This document shows, one piece after another, positions 27,565-36,458 of a stretch of DNA of 43,169 nt. This DNA comes from Candidatus Segatella mututuai (GTDB taxonomy: Bacteria; Bacteroidota; Bacteroidia; Bacteroidales; Bacteroidaceae). The position numbers and the translations under genes are program-made. The stretch covers positions 22,957-66,125 of the forward strand of contig DJOI01000031.1 of NCBI GenBank assembly GCA_002439605.1, read 5' to 3'. The stretch's first letter is position 1, and each line of letters opens with the position of its first letter. The notes below the pieces were generated by a model. That model was not told the origin of the DNA. It did no database searches and saw nothing but the letters and a program-made list of their open reading frames with translations.

Positions 27565-27595
27565 TTGCTTTTTCGTAATTTTATTGCTATTTTTG
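27565..27595 (+). promoter_or_regulatory. Promoter of the CE2-like esterase gene
   Basis: TTG at 27565-27567, 20 nt, then TATTTTTG at 27588-27595; the ATG follows 28 nt later at 27624. Both boxes fit the Bacteroidetes consensus. Confidence 0.6.
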
Positions 27596-27623
27596 CAAAT
27601 CGTTTAACAACAAAAACCTCAAG

Positions 27624-28802
27624 ATGACAAAAAAGTACATTACCCTGGCAGCCTTGGCGCTCGCCCTTTCTATGATGAAAGTACAAGCATCTACGACATT
27701 GCCCATAGAAGGAAATGTGGTAAGAGCCTCCCATCCGCTCATACAGTATATCGGGCGTGTGAGCCTCAGCGACATAGCGCGCTTCAACTTTCCCGGCACA
27801 ACCATACAAGCCTGCTTCGAAGGCACGTCGCTGAAGATGATTTGCCGCCCCAAGACAGGGTACTTCATGGCACAGATTGACGGGCACGCCCCCTACAAGG
27901 TGGGATTCAACGGCGAGCGAGACTCCGTCGTCACCTTGGCAACAGCCCTGCCCCAAGGCGTGCATAGAGTAAAGCTGATGTATGTCATCGAAGGACTGTT
28001 CCGCAACCCTGAATTTCATGGTTTTGTACTCGACAAGGGATGCCAGCTGGTTGCTCCACCTTCCCTGCCCGAACGAAAGATAGAGTTTATCGGCAACTCC
28101 ATTACCTGCGGGTATGGCGTGGAGAGCACAGAGATGACCGATCCTTTCGAAGACGAGACGGAAAACCATTGGCTTACTTATGCCAATATCGTAAGCGACA
28201 GCCTGCAGGCACAGCACACCTCCATCTCGCGAAGCGGCATTGGCGTATATCGCAACTACGATGGTCCGAAGACAGGTTCCGCCGACGACATGCCATGGCA
28301 ATACGAGTATACCTTATTTAATAAGCATGATGAGAAATGGGATTTCGCAAAATACCAGCCTCAGCTGGTTTGCATCAACTTAGGAACAAACGACCTCTCG
28401 ACCAACAATTACGACATTCAACTCTACGAGAAGAACTACCGCACGTTTCTGAAGACCGTTCGCTCGAAATATCCTAAAGCAAAAATCGTGCTGATGACGG
28501 GTCCTATGTTATGCGAGAAGGAGAGCAACGAACAGCGTGCTGTACTCGACAGAATTTGCAAGGATGCCAACAAGAACGGTTTTACGCTAACCAGCCAGGC
28601 TACTCCCAGCAGGAAGGAAAGAGCGAAGAAAGCCCGAAAACAAGGCGACAAGGAAGTATGCCGCTTCGACTTCACGTCCCAGACAGGCGACCTCGGATAT
28701 GGAGCCAGCTGGCATCCCAGCAAACTGCAACATCAGAAAATGGCAAGCGAACTACTGCCTTTCCTGAGAAATCTGATGAACTGGAAGGATCATGCTAAGT
28801 GA
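27624..28802 (+). CDS. SGNH/GDSL carbohydrate esterase, CE2-like
   Basis: A 392-aa secreted esterase with a signal peptide at about 1-22. An N-terminal beta jelly roll (about 30-145) is followed by an SGNH hydrolase domain (150-388), the two-domain layout of CE2 acetyl esterases. The nucleophile is Ser159 in FIGNSITCGYG; Gly254-Thr-Asn256-Asp is block III with the oxyanion Asn; His364 in SWHPS is the catalytic histidine. It would remove O-acetyl groups from oligosaccharides in the periplasm. A strongly basic stretch near 328-344 (rich in Lys and Arg) lies in a loop and looks like a lineage-specific insert. It has its own promoter and no partner gene, so a link to the PUL upstream is possible but unproven. 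Confidence 0.87.
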   Translation: MTKKYITLAALALALSMMKVQASTTLPIEGNVVRASHPLIQYIGRVSLSDIARFNFPGTTIQACFEGTSLKMICRPKTGYFMAQIDGHAPYKVGFNGERDSVVTLATALPQGVHRVKLMYVIEGLFRNPEFHGFVLDKGCQLVAPPSLPERKIEFIGNSITCGYGVESTEMTDPFEDETENHWLTYANIVSDSLQAQHTSISRSGIGVYRNYDGPKTGSADDMPWQYEYTLFNKHDEKWDFAKYQPQLVCINLGTNDLSTNNYDIQLYEKNYRTFLKTVRSKYPKAKIVLMTGPMLCEKESNEQRAVLDRICKDANKNGFTLTSQATPSRKERAKKARKQGDKEVCRFDFTSQTGDLGYGASWHPSKLQHQKMASELLPFLRNLMNWKDHAK

Positions 28803-28875
28803 AGAGGAAGCATGGCGAGCTTAGGACATCGCATTTGCTGTTTTAAACAAAACTGTGCACTCCTATCTTGAATGT

Positions 28876-31740
28876 TTATTGGTTTTTCAACCAATCCTTG
28901 TCCTTTTCGTCTTCCGCCGTAAAGTTTTTATCGTCGAAGAGGCTGGTCTGCCCTGTCAGTTCATCGATGATCTGCTGCCGACTCTTGCCAGCATCAGGGT
29001 CGAGATTCTCGTCGGCAGTTTTCATTGTTTTTTCCACAGGCTCGGATGGGAGGCTCTTGTTGGAGCTCTCGCCTTCGTCAGCTTTTTCTCCTGAGCCTGC
29101 CGAGTTGACTGCCTCAGGAGAACGTGTTGGTTCCAACTCCTCGACACTCGCTATCTTCCATGTGGTAAGACGTTTTCCCTTCGCCTTGAAACTCTTCTGG
29201 CCGATGAACTGTTCCGCCTCGATTTCTTCGGCAGGACGCACAGCATCCACTCCTCCGAAAGTCACTTTGATACGTGGATAAACGGTGTCGGTCAGGAGTA
29301 TCAGCTTGCTATTGGCATTATCGCCAAGGAAGTTCTGATGGCGCTTGGTGGCATCCATGGTGAACCGCTTGATGTAAGGATAGCCATCGTTGTCGGCATC
29401 GTAGAGTATGGCTGTCCAAATCTTGTGCGCATCCCATTTTTCCAGCCGCAGGATATTGTCCTCGTAGTGGTTGTTGGGGTCGAAGTTGGTAATATAGAAC
29501 TCGCCATTGTCGAGCACGACCAAAATAGACTCATCGTCATTAAACTCACCGAGGAATCGCCCGTTCTCATCGTAATTGATACGGTTTACATCAGGGTCGA
29601 ACCATACTTTTCTTCCTCCCAATGTGCTATGTCCGTGACTCTTCAAGCCAATGCGCCGGATGGTGCGCTTGGTGAGCAGGTTGCCCTTGGCGGCACGTCC
29701 CTTGATAAGGATATCCGAGAAATCTTTTTCGATAAAGATGCCCTGGCGCTTCTTAGAGAGGTCGGGATCCAAGGTTATCTTGATGATTTCTGCCTCGCCG
29801 TTGGGGTTTGCCGTGAAGTATACGACCCGGCTTCCTGGCGTTCCCTGCGTGATGTCATACAGCTTGTCGCGAGTCATCGATGTCACGTTGAAACGCTTGA
29901 TGAAGTAATCGCCCTGCTTGCCGTCACGATACACACAATTGTAGATGGTTCGCTTGTCGTTCTTCTTGAACACCTGTACGTGGAGGATATTCTTCCCCAC
30001 GAATATCTTGTCGGCCACCTTCGTCACCTTGAACTTTCCGTCTTTATAGAAGATGATGATATCGTCGAGGTCGGAGCAGTTGCACACCAATTCATCCTTC
30101 TTCAGTCCTGTTCCTACGAATCCTTCCTGCCGGTTGATGTATAGTTTCTGGTTGGCGTCCACCACCTTGGTCACCTCTATCGTATCGAAGTTTCTTATCT
30201 CGGTGCGTCGTGGATGCGCCTTGCCATACTTCGCCTTGAGATATTCAAACCAGTTGATAGTGACATCTGTCATGTGAGCAAGGTCGTTTTCTATCTCGTC
30301 CAGCTCGGCTTTGATTTTCAGCAACAGGTCATCGGCCTTGTCCTTATTATATTTCAGGATGCGTTGCATCTTGATTTCGAGTAGTTTGAGGATGTCCTCT
30401 CGGGTTATCTCCCGATGAAAGGTATACTCCACCCTGCCTTTTCCGTCGACGACAGCTGTAAAGAGTTTGTCCTTGAAAGGCTCCAACCTTGAGGCGATGA
30501 AAGCCACGACCTCGTCCTGGCTCTTGCTCTGCTCGAACTTACGCTCCTTGTAAATGCGTTCCTCGATGAAGATACGCTCGAGCGAAGAGAAGAAGAGCTG
30601 CTCTTCCAGCTCACCCTTGCGCAGCATCAGCTCCTTGCGAAGAAGCCCCATCGTACGGTCTACGCTGTGGCGAAGCACATCGCTCACGGTGAGGAAGCAA
30701 GGCTTGTCGTTCTCTATGACACAACAGTTGGGCGAAATGTTGATCTCGCAATCGCTGAAAGCATAAAGGGCATCTATGGTCTTGTCGGAAGAGGTTCCGG
30801 GAGACAAGTGGACGAGAATCTCTACATTGGCAGAAGTAACGTCCTCTATCTTTCGTGCCTTTATCTTTCCCTTCTCCACCGCCTTGGTAATGGAGTCGAT
30901 GAGACTGCCGGTGGTCTTGCTGAAAGGAATCTCGCTGATGACAAGCGTCTTGTTATCGAGCTTGTCTATCTTGGCACGCACCTTCAGCACGCCTCCACGC
31001 TGCCCGTCGTTATACTTGCTCACATCAATGGCACCACCAGTAGGGAAATCAGGATAGATGGTGAAAGGCTCGCCCTTGAGATAATGCACGGCAGCGTCGC
31101 AAAGCTCGTTGAAGTTATGCGGCAGCACCTTGCTGCTCAACCCTACGGCGATGCCCTCCGCACCCTGCGCCAGGAGCAAGGGGAACTTGGCTGGAAGCGT
31201 AATAGGTTCCTTGTTTCGGCCATCATAGGAGAGCTGCCAATCGGTGGTCTTTGGATTAAACACCACGTCGAGCGCGAACTTAGACAAACGTGCCTCTATG
31301 TATCGGGAAGCCGCCGCACGGTCGCCCGTGAGGATGTTTCCCCAGTTTCCCTGCGTGTCGATGAGCAGATCTTTCTGCCCCATCTGCACGAGGGCGTCGC
31401 CTATAGACGCATCGCCATGAGGGTGAAACTGCATGGTGTGTCCCACGATGTTTGCCACCTTATTGTATCTTCCGTCGTCCATTCTCTTCATAGAGTGCAG
31501 GATACGTCGCTGCACGGGCTTCAAGCCGTCCTCGATGTGAGGCACGGCACGCTCGAGAATCACATAGGAAGCATAATCGAGAAACCAGTTCTGGTACATC
31601 CCGCTGAGATGATGCACCGCCGAAGCATCGAATCGGTTCACCGGCTTATAGTCGGAATGCTGCCCTGCGGCATCCAAGTCTTGATTCTGATGGTCTCCAC
31701 CCTTCTGTAGTTCATCTTTGTCTTTTATTTCGTCGCTCAT
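28876..31740 (-). CDS. parC: DNA topoisomerase IV subunit A (ParC/GyrA family)
   Basis: The 954-aa breakage-reunion subunit of a type IIA topoisomerase. The winged-helix/tower core starts near 43 (HLSGMYQNWFLDYASYVI) and the active-site tyrosine is Tyr147 in AAASRYIEARL. The C-terminal beta-pinwheel (about 520-830) lacks a clear GyrA box (QRRGGKG), which favours ParC over GyrA. The last 100 residues are acidic, low-complexity and probably disordered. In the quinolone-contact region the sequence is HPHGD then Ala111, with Asp115 four residues on; E. coli ParC has Ser80 and Glu84 there. The gene is divergent from glyQS and no parE is adjacent in this window. A -7 box TATTTTTG (minus strand) is at 31775-31782. 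Confidence 0.87.
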   Translation of the reverse strand: MSDEIKDKDELQKGGDHQNQDLDAAGQHSDYKPVNRFDASAVHHLSGMYQNWFLDYASYVILERAVPHIEDGLKPVQRRILHSMKRMDDGRYNKVANIVGHTMQFHPHGDASIGDALVQMGQKDLLIDTQGNWGNILTGDRAAASRYIEARLSKFALDVVFNPKTTDWQLSYDGRNKEPITLPAKFPLLLAQGAEGIAVGLSSKVLPHNFNELCDAAVHYLKGEPFTIYPDFPTGGAIDVSKYNDGQRGGVLKVRAKIDKLDNKTLVISEIPFSKTTGSLIDSITKAVEKGKIKARKIEDVTSANVEILVHLSPGTSSDKTIDALYAFSDCEINISPNCCVIENDKPCFLTVSDVLRHSVDRTMGLLRKELMLRKGELEEQLFFSSLERIFIEERIYKERKFEQSKSQDEVVAFIASRLEPFKDKLFTAVVDGKGRVEYTFHREITREDILKLLEIKMQRILKYNKDKADDLLLKIKAELDEIENDLAHMTDVTINWFEYLKAKYGKAHPRRTEIRNFDTIEVTKVVDANQKLYINRQEGFVGTGLKKDELVCNCSDLDDIIIFYKDGKFKVTKVADKIFVGKNILHVQVFKKNDKRTIYNCVYRDGKQGDYFIKRFNVTSMTRDKLYDITQGTPGSRVVYFTANPNGEAEIIKITLDPDLSKKRQGIFIEKDFSDILIKGRAAKGNLLTKRTIRRIGLKSHGHSTLGGRKVWFDPDVNRINYDENGRFLGEFNDDESILVVLDNGEFYITNFDPNNHYEDNILRLEKWDAHKIWTAILYDADNDGYPYIKRFTMDATKRHQNFLGDNANSKLILLTDTVYPRIKVTFGGVDAVRPAEEIEAEQFIGQKSFKAKGKRLTTWKIASVEELEPTRSPEAVNSAGSGEKADEGESSNKSLPSEPVEKTMKTADENLDPDAGKSRQQIIDELTGQTSLFDDKNFTAEDEKDKDWLKNQ

Positions 31741-31774
31741 AGATGCTTTTAATACTTATTTTATATATTTTAGG

Positions 31775-31782
31775 CAAAAATA
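31775..31782 (-). promoter_or_regulatory. -7 box of parC promoter
   Basis: The minus strand reads TATTTTTG, 35 nt before the parC ATG. No good -33 box is seen. Confidence 0.4.
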
Positions 31783-31806
31783 CAAAGAAAATTCGAGAAA
31801 AAGGCG

Positions 31807-31814
31807 TATCTTTG
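31807..31814 (+). promoter_or_regulatory. -7 box of glyQS promoter
   Basis: TATCTTTG, 31 nt before the ATG at 31845. The parC and glyQS -7 boxes lie within 40 bp of each other on opposite strands, so the two promoters are back to back. Confidence 0.5.
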
Positions 31815-31844
31815 CCGAAAATTTGAAAAATATAAGATTTCATC

Positions 31845-33407
31845 ATGGCACAAGAAGATGTTTTTAAGAAGATCGTAAGCCACTGCAAAGAGTATGGCTT
31901 CGTGTTTCCAAGTAGCGAAATTTATGATGGTTTGGCAGCCGTTTACGACTATGGTCAGAATGGTGTCGAGCTGAAAAACAATATCAAGCAATACTGGTGG
32001 CAGAGCATGGTGCTGCTGCACGAGAACATTGTGGGTCTTGACGCAGCTATCTTCATGCACCCTACCGTATGGAAGGCCTCAGGCCATGTGGATGCATTCA
32101 ACGACCCATTGATCGACAACCGTGATTCCAAGAAGCGTTATCGCGCCGATGTGCTCATCGAGGACCACATGGCGAAATACGAGGAGAAGATTGCCAAGGA
32201 GATTGCCAAGGCCAAGAAACGTTACGGCGACAAATTTGACGAAGCTGAGTTCCGTGCGACGAATCCCCGTGTCTTAGAGAACCAGAAGAAGTTCGACGAC
32301 CTACATGCCCGTTACACCGAGGCCATGCAAGGTCCTAATCTCGAGATGCTGAAGCAGATCATCGAGGACGAAGGTATCGTGGATCCCATCAGCGGGACTA
32401 AGAACTGGACAGATGTCCGTCAGTTCAACCTGATGTTCTCTACCCAGATGGGTGCGGCAAGCGATGCTACCAGCAAGGTATATCTCCGCCCGGAGACAGC
32501 ACAGGGTATCTTCGTAGATTACCTCAGCGTTCAGAAGACAGGTCGTATGAAGTTGCCATTCGGTATCTGCCAGATTGGTAAGGCGTTCCGCAACGAGGTG
32601 GTTGCCCGTCAGTTCGTGTTCCGCATGCGTGAGTTCGAGCAGATGGAGATGCAGTTCTTCTGCCAGCCTGGCACCGAGATGAAGTGGTTTGAATATTGGA
32701 AGAAGGTTCGTTTGGCATGGCACGAGGCACTCGGCATGGGCAACGACAACTATCGTTTCCACGACCATGAGAAGTTGGCTCACTATGCCAACGCCGCTAC
32801 CGACATCGAGTTTAAGATGCCATTCGGTTTCAAGGAGGTGGAGGGTATCCACAGCCGTACCAACTTCGACCTCTCTCAGCACGAGAAGTACAGCGGTCGT
32901 TCCATCAAGTACTTCGACCCAGAGAAGAACGAGAGCTATGTGCCTTACGACGTGGAGACATCCATCGGTGTAGACCGTATGTTCCTCAGCGTGATGTGCC
33001 ATTCCTATTGCGAGGAGAAGCTGGAGAATGGCGAGACCCGCGTAGTATTGAAGTTGCCTGAGGCATTGGCTCCTGTGAAGTGTGCTGTTTTCCCATTGGA
33101 CAAGAAAGATGGTCTGCCAGAATTGGCCCACGAGATTGTCGACGAGCTCAAGTTCCATTTCAACACCCACTACGGAGATCCCAAGGATTCCATCGGCAAG
33201 CGCTATCGCCGACAGGATGCCATCGGTACACCGTTCTGCATCACAGTAGACCATGAGACTCCTAACGACCATAAGGTGACTCTCCGTCATCGCGATACCA
33301 TGGAGCAGGAGCGTGTAGCCATCAGCGACCTTCGCAGCATAATCGAGGATCGCGTAAGCATCACTAATGTTTTGAAGAAACTCGGCAAGGAAATCAAGGA
33401 CTTCTAA
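31845..33407 (+). CDS. glyQS: Glycyl-tRNA synthetase, single-chain class II type
   Basis: Cytoplasmic enzyme that charges tRNA-Gly with glycine. At 520 aa it is the eukaryotic/archaeal-like dimeric form and not the split alpha/beta form of E. coli. Class II signatures are visible: FNLMFSTQMG near 197-206, LRPETAQGIF near 216-225, the motif 2 region GKAFRNEV near 246-253, then FRMREFEQMEMQFF near 261-274 and a motif 3 region around ETSIGVDRMFL near 372-382. The C-terminal anticodon-binding domain (about 410-515) includes DAIGTPFCITVDHE. The FKBP-type lipoprotein gene follows after 25 bp and is probably co-transcribed. Confidence 0.95.
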   Translation: MAQEDVFKKIVSHCKEYGFVFPSSEIYDGLAAVYDYGQNGVELKNNIKQYWWQSMVLLHENIVGLDAAIFMHPTVWKASGHVDAFNDPLIDNRDSKKRYRADVLIEDHMAKYEEKIAKEIAKAKKRYGDKFDEAEFRATNPRVLENQKKFDDLHARYTEAMQGPNLEMLKQIIEDEGIVDPISGTKNWTDVRQFNLMFSTQMGAASDATSKVYLRPETAQGIFVDYLSVQKTGRMKLPFGICQIGKAFRNEVVARQFVFRMREFEQMEMQFFCQPGTEMKWFEYWKKVRLAWHEALGMGNDNYRFHDHEKLAHYANAATDIEFKMPFGFKEVEGIHSRTNFDLSQHEKYSGRSIKYFDPEKNESYVPYDVETSIGVDRMFLSVMCHSYCEEKLENGETRVVLKLPEALAPVKCAVFPLDKKDGLPELAHEIVDELKFHFNTHYGDPKDSIGKRYRRQDAIGTPFCITVDHETPNDHKVTLRHRDTMEQERVAISDLRSIIEDRVSITNVLKKLGKEIKDF

Positions 33408-33432
33408 ATAAACAAAAATCAAATACACATAG

Positions 33433-34074
33433 ATGAATTTGAAGATTTTGAAATATTTGTTTCTGCTGCTAATGTCAGCCTTCGTGCTGGCATCATGCAG
33501 CGAGACCGACGAAGATACCGACTCCGAGTATGAAGACTGGGAGGCGAAGAACAAGACGGCTTTTGCAGAGATTCTCACCCAAGCCAAGGAGGAAGGAGAA
33601 GGCAACGGCTGGTACGTCTACCGCAATTGGAGCATGGAGAACCAGACGGGAAACACCGATAACAACAACCATCCCGTCACTCCCACCTACAACGAGCAGG
33701 AAGACAACATCGTTGTGCAGGTTCTGCAGCAGGGAGAAGGCTCTGCCGTGCGCCCTCTCTACACAGACTCGGTCATGGTCAGTTACAAGGGCATGCTGAA
33801 AAATGACTATGTATTCGATAGCAATTTTACAGGCGACTATGATGCCAACAAGGCTCAGACCACCAACTTTATCGTCAAGGGTGTCGTGGACGGCTTTGCC
33901 ACTGCTCTGATGAAAATGACACGTATCGGCGACCACTGGATGGTCTACATGCCCTACACCCTCGGCTATGGCTCCACACAGAATAGCAGTTCCACCATTC
34001 CCGCCTACTCGATGCTCAAATTCGAGATTGTGCTCAAGGGATGGTACACCGATGGAAAATGGATCAAAAAATAA
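33433..34074 (+). CDS. FKBP-type peptidyl-prolyl isomerase lipoprotein
   Basis: A 213-aa lipoprotein with lipobox FVLASC (Cys22) followed by a run of acidic residues (Ser-Glu-Thr-Asp-Glu-Asp). The FKBP fold occupies about 112-207, with VMVSYKGMLKNDYVFDSN, a VVDGFATALMKMTRIGDHW segment (the FKBP GW-ALxxM-xG motif) and YMPYTLGYG. It is expected to help fold exported proteins at the envelope. An acidic linker of about 80 residues precedes the fold. It follows glyQS by 25 bp and a strong terminator lies after it. Confidence 0.88.
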   Translation: MNLKILKYLFLLLMSAFVLASCSETDEDTDSEYEDWEAKNKTAFAEILTQAKEEGEGNGWYVYRNWSMENQTGNTDNNNHPVTPTYNEQEDNIVVQVLQQGEGSAVRPLYTDSVMVSYKGMLKNDYVFDSNFTGDYDANKAQTTNFIVKGVVDGFATALMKMTRIGDHWMVYMPYTLGYGSTQNSSSTIPAYSMLKFEIVLKGWYTDGKWIKK

Positions 34075-34091
34075 CACTATTCACCCCACAA

Positions 34092-34127
34092 AAAAGTCCT
34101 GTGCCGAAGAGACACAGGGCTTTTTTT
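34092..34127 (+). terminator. Terminator after the glyQS-FKBP operon
   Basis: AGTCCTGTG at 34095-34103 and CACAGGGCT at 34113-34121 form a stem with one G-T pair around an AGAG-type loop, followed by TTTTTTT. A-runs on the left side could also make it work on the other strand. Confidence 0.85.
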
Positions 34128-34295
34128 ACTTTCCTCCCGACAGAGAGGAGGACTCCCACTTTCTCATACTCATCATCCGAGAAGTTCAATTCTAAAAATA
34201 TGTTGCAAAGCATAAACAAATGTATGTGCTCGCACACATTTTTATCTTGCAAGCAAAAAAAATGTTATTATCATGCAAAAATATTCGCAAAATTA
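34128..34295. other. Intergenic DNA between FKBP terminator and ncRNA promoter
   Basis: AT-rich stretch of about 170 bp. No gene, repeat or site recognised. Confidence 0.4.
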
Positions 34296-34325
34296 TTGCT
34301 GATTACAAGAATAATAGTACCTTTG
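34296..34325 (+). promoter_or_regulatory. Promoter of candidate ncRNA
   Basis: TTG at 34296-34298, 19 nt, TACCTTTG at 34318-34325: both Bacteroidetes boxes with ideal spacing, yet no start codon follows for nearly 300 nt. Confidence 0.65.
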
Positions 34326-34330
34326 CACCA

Positions 34331-34654
34331 GATTTATAAGTTTTAGGTTTTTAGTTAGGTAATAGATCGCAATAGGTTATTGTTTTTAGGTAAACAAGAG
34401 ATTGCCATTCCAGGACGAGAGGTATTGGAAACTATAAGGTAATTAGAGATTGTTATTCAAGGACAACAAAACAGAATTAGGATAGGACACAGAAAAGAGT
34501 GACAAAACGGAGCTCTTTCTCATCCTGTGAATTCTACCCAATAGATAGAGGTTTGCTGAAAGGTGATAAGAACTTGTATTTTGGGATTAACAGAAATAAA
34601 ACATTCAAAATCATAAAAGATGGCGATTCCTGATAGGAGGGATCGCCATTTTTC
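34331..34654 (+). ncRNA. Candidate structured non-coding RNA, about 320 nt
   Basis: A transcript from the promoter at 34296-34325 to the terminator at 34620-34654 has no ATG before the terminator stem. It holds a degenerate direct repeat (AGAGATTG at 34397-34404 and 34445-34452, each followed by ATTC-AGGAC). It also has a bulged hairpin with three stems: 34473-34478 with 34530-34535, 34488-34492 with 34525-34529, and 34494-34499 with 34513-34518. AGGA/GGA motifs recur (near 34412, 34460, 34479 and 34484). I see no tmRNA, RNase P or SRP RNA signature. It could be a 6S-like or regulatory RNA, or a long leader of the MATE gene, but the terminator lies between. Confidence 0.5.
34620..34654 (+). 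terminator. Terminator upstream of the MATE gene
   Basis: ATGGCGAT at 34620-34627 pairs with ATCGCCAT at 34642-34649, extended by TCCT/AGGA inside, and is followed by TTTTT. It closes the candidate ncRNA 60 nt before the MATE start codon. Confidence 0.75.
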
Positions 34655-34716
34655 TCGCTGTGAAGTTCATACTTTATTAGATAGTTCATATAACATTATT
34701 TGGCAATATATACATC

Positions 34717-36111
34717 ATGCTATATAACAAAAAGACAGAATATCTGATGGAATCGATACGTGCGGGGCGCTCCATGCACCGTGGCGAGAAACTGAACCTC
34801 ATCGTGGGATTGAGCATTCCTTCCATGCTGGCACAGATTTCCACCGTCATGATGTTCTTCATCGATGCTTCCATGGTTGGCCATTTGGGCGCAGAGGCTT
34901 CTGCAAGCATTGGACTCATCGAATCCACCACATGGCTTATCGGCAGCTTGCTGAGTGCCTTTGCCACAGGTTTTTCTGTTCAAGTAGCCCACTTCATCGG
35001 AGCCAACGACTTTGGTCAAGCCCGTCAGGTGTTTCGCCACTCGCTGCTCTGCGGTATCGTCTTCAGCTTGCTGATTGCGCTCACAGGCGTGGGCATCCAC
35101 TCTCCCCTGCCCCGCTGGCTGGGTGGAGGCGCCGACATAGCTGACAACTCATCGGCATACTTCTTGGTTTACAGCCTCGCACTACCTTTTATCTACCTGT
35201 ACCACATGTCGGGCATGATGCTCAAGGCCGCAGGCAACATGCACACCCCAAGTGTCATGGCTGTATTGATTTGCGCATGCGATGTGATATTCAATTATTT
35301 CTTCATCTATGTCATGCACATGGGTGTCGTGGGCGCAGCTTTAGGAACCGCCTTGGCTTATGTATGCATCTCGCTGCCCAACCTCTGGCAGGCGGCCTGT
35401 CGCAATAAGATACTCAACCTGCGACAGGACGAGATTCGTTTCACTTGGGTGCGCGAATACATGCGCAATGCCTTCAAGATAAGCATTCCATTGGCCATAC
35501 AGAACATTCTGATGAGCGGCGCACAGATAGTCAGCACCATGATTGTGGCGCCATTGGGCAACATAGCCATTGCCGCCCATTCGTTCGCCATCACCGCCGA
35601 AAGCCTATGCTACATGCCAGGCTACGGAATAGGCGATGCCGCCACCACACTCGTTGGCCAGACCCATGGTGCCGGAAGAATAGAACTGTGCCGAAAGTTT
35701 GCTTATATGACCGTTGGACTCGGCATGGGCGTAATGGCTGTAATGGGGATTGTCATGTATCTCTTTGCCCCGGGAATGATGGCTGTTCTATCGCCTGTCG
35801 ACACCATCTGCGACTTAGGCACCCGCTGCCTTCGCATAGAAGCTTTCGCCGAACCTTTCTTTGCCGCCAGCATCGTGACTTATTGCGTTTGCGTAGGAGC
35901 TGGCGACACCTTCAAGCCTGCCGCCATCAACTTGGGAACGATGTGGCTTGTACGTCTCACCTTGGCTTACGCCCTATCCCAGAGCTATGGGCTGGAAGGG
36001 GTATGGATAGCAATGGCCACTGAACTTACTTTCCGAGGCATACTGTTCCTCATCCGCCTCTATAAAGGCAGTTGGATGAACAGCTTTCTGAAAGGGAAGA
36101 GCAAAGAGTGA
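34717..36111 (+). CDS. MATE-family multidrug/Na+ antiporter
   Basis: A 464-aa inner-membrane transporter of the MATE (NorM-like) family with about 12 membrane helices in two six-helix halves. The first half begins GLSIPSMLAQISTVMMFFIDASMVGHLGAEASASIGL (about 31-67), the typical MATE TM1-TM2 with the D-M-hydrophobic-GHLG loop. The second half begins near 250 (ISIPLAIQNILMSGAQIVST). It would expel cationic drugs or metabolites using a cation gradient. No regulator gene is adjacent. The start at 34717 has a short basic N-terminus; Met11 is an alternative. It stands alone between a terminator and a repeat-bearing intergenic region. Confidence 0.9.
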   Translation: MLYNKKTEYLMESIRAGRSMHRGEKLNLIVGLSIPSMLAQISTVMMFFIDASMVGHLGAEASASIGLIESTTWLIGSLLSAFATGFSVQVAHFIGANDFGQARQVFRHSLLCGIVFSLLIALTGVGIHSPLPRWLGGGADIADNSSAYFLVYSLALPFIYLYHMSGMMLKAAGNMHTPSVMAVLICACDVIFNYFFIYVMHMGVVGAALGTALAYVCISLPNLWQAACRNKILNLRQDEIRFTWVREYMRNAFKISIPLAIQNILMSGAQIVSTMIVAPLGNIAIAAHSFAITAESLCYMPGYGIGDAATTLVGQTHGAGRIELCRKFAYMTVGLGMGVMAVMGIVMYLFAPGMMAVLSPVDTICDLGTRCLRIEAFAEPFFAASIVTYCVCVGAGDTFKPAAINLGTMWLVRLTLAYALSQSYGLEGVWIAMATELTFRGILFLIRLYKGSWMNSFLKGKSKE

Positions 36112-36357
36112 AGAGATAAAAGACATTCAAAGAAGGAAATTGCGAAATATATCTTGGTATGCCACCCATAACTATCCGTAAACACCTATCACATTTTCCC
36201 GTGAAAATTTCTTTACATTTCCTTCCCTGAGATTTCCGTATTTTCAACCGTCTGCTATCTGTTTCTGAATATTGAAAATATGAGTAAAATACCAACACAT
36301 TGATTATCAACGTATTACGCTTTCAGCACTTCCATGATAATGTAGAGAATCCCTAAT
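36112..36357. other. Intergenic region before the palindrome array
   Basis: About 245 bp, AT-rich, no gene. A short inverted repeat (TTTTCCCGTGAAAA, near 36193-36206) is the only structure seen. Confidence 0.35.
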
Positions 36358-36458
36358 GTCGTACGACCATAGACCGCATAGTTGTACGACATTAGGCTGC
36401 ATAGTTGTACGACATTAACACTTATAGTCGTACAACCATCATTTCATAGTCGTACAAC
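36358..36458. repeat. Five-copy array of a 10-bp palindrome, 23-bp period
   Basis: GTYGTACRAC occurs at 36358, 36381, 36404, 36427 and 36449 (steps 23, 23, 23, 22). The copies read GTCGTACGAC, GTTGTACGAC twice and GTCGTACAAC twice. Each of copies 2-5 is preceded by ATA; copies 2 and 3 continue ATTA, and copy 1 has the mirror flank TAAT. Spacers of 12-13 bp are not conserved. It lies 210 bp before the M16 promoter. It could be a multi-site operator or a mobile palindromic repeat. Confidence 0.85.

Noticed and set aside
34331..34654. RNase P RNA, tmRNA or SRP RNA
   Set aside because: The conserved cores of these RNAs (for example GAGGAAAGTCC for RNase P, or the SRP tetraloop region) were looked for and are absent.
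36358..36458. CRISPR array
   Set aside because: The repeat core is only 10 bp, spacers only 12-13 bp, and there are no cas genes nearby.
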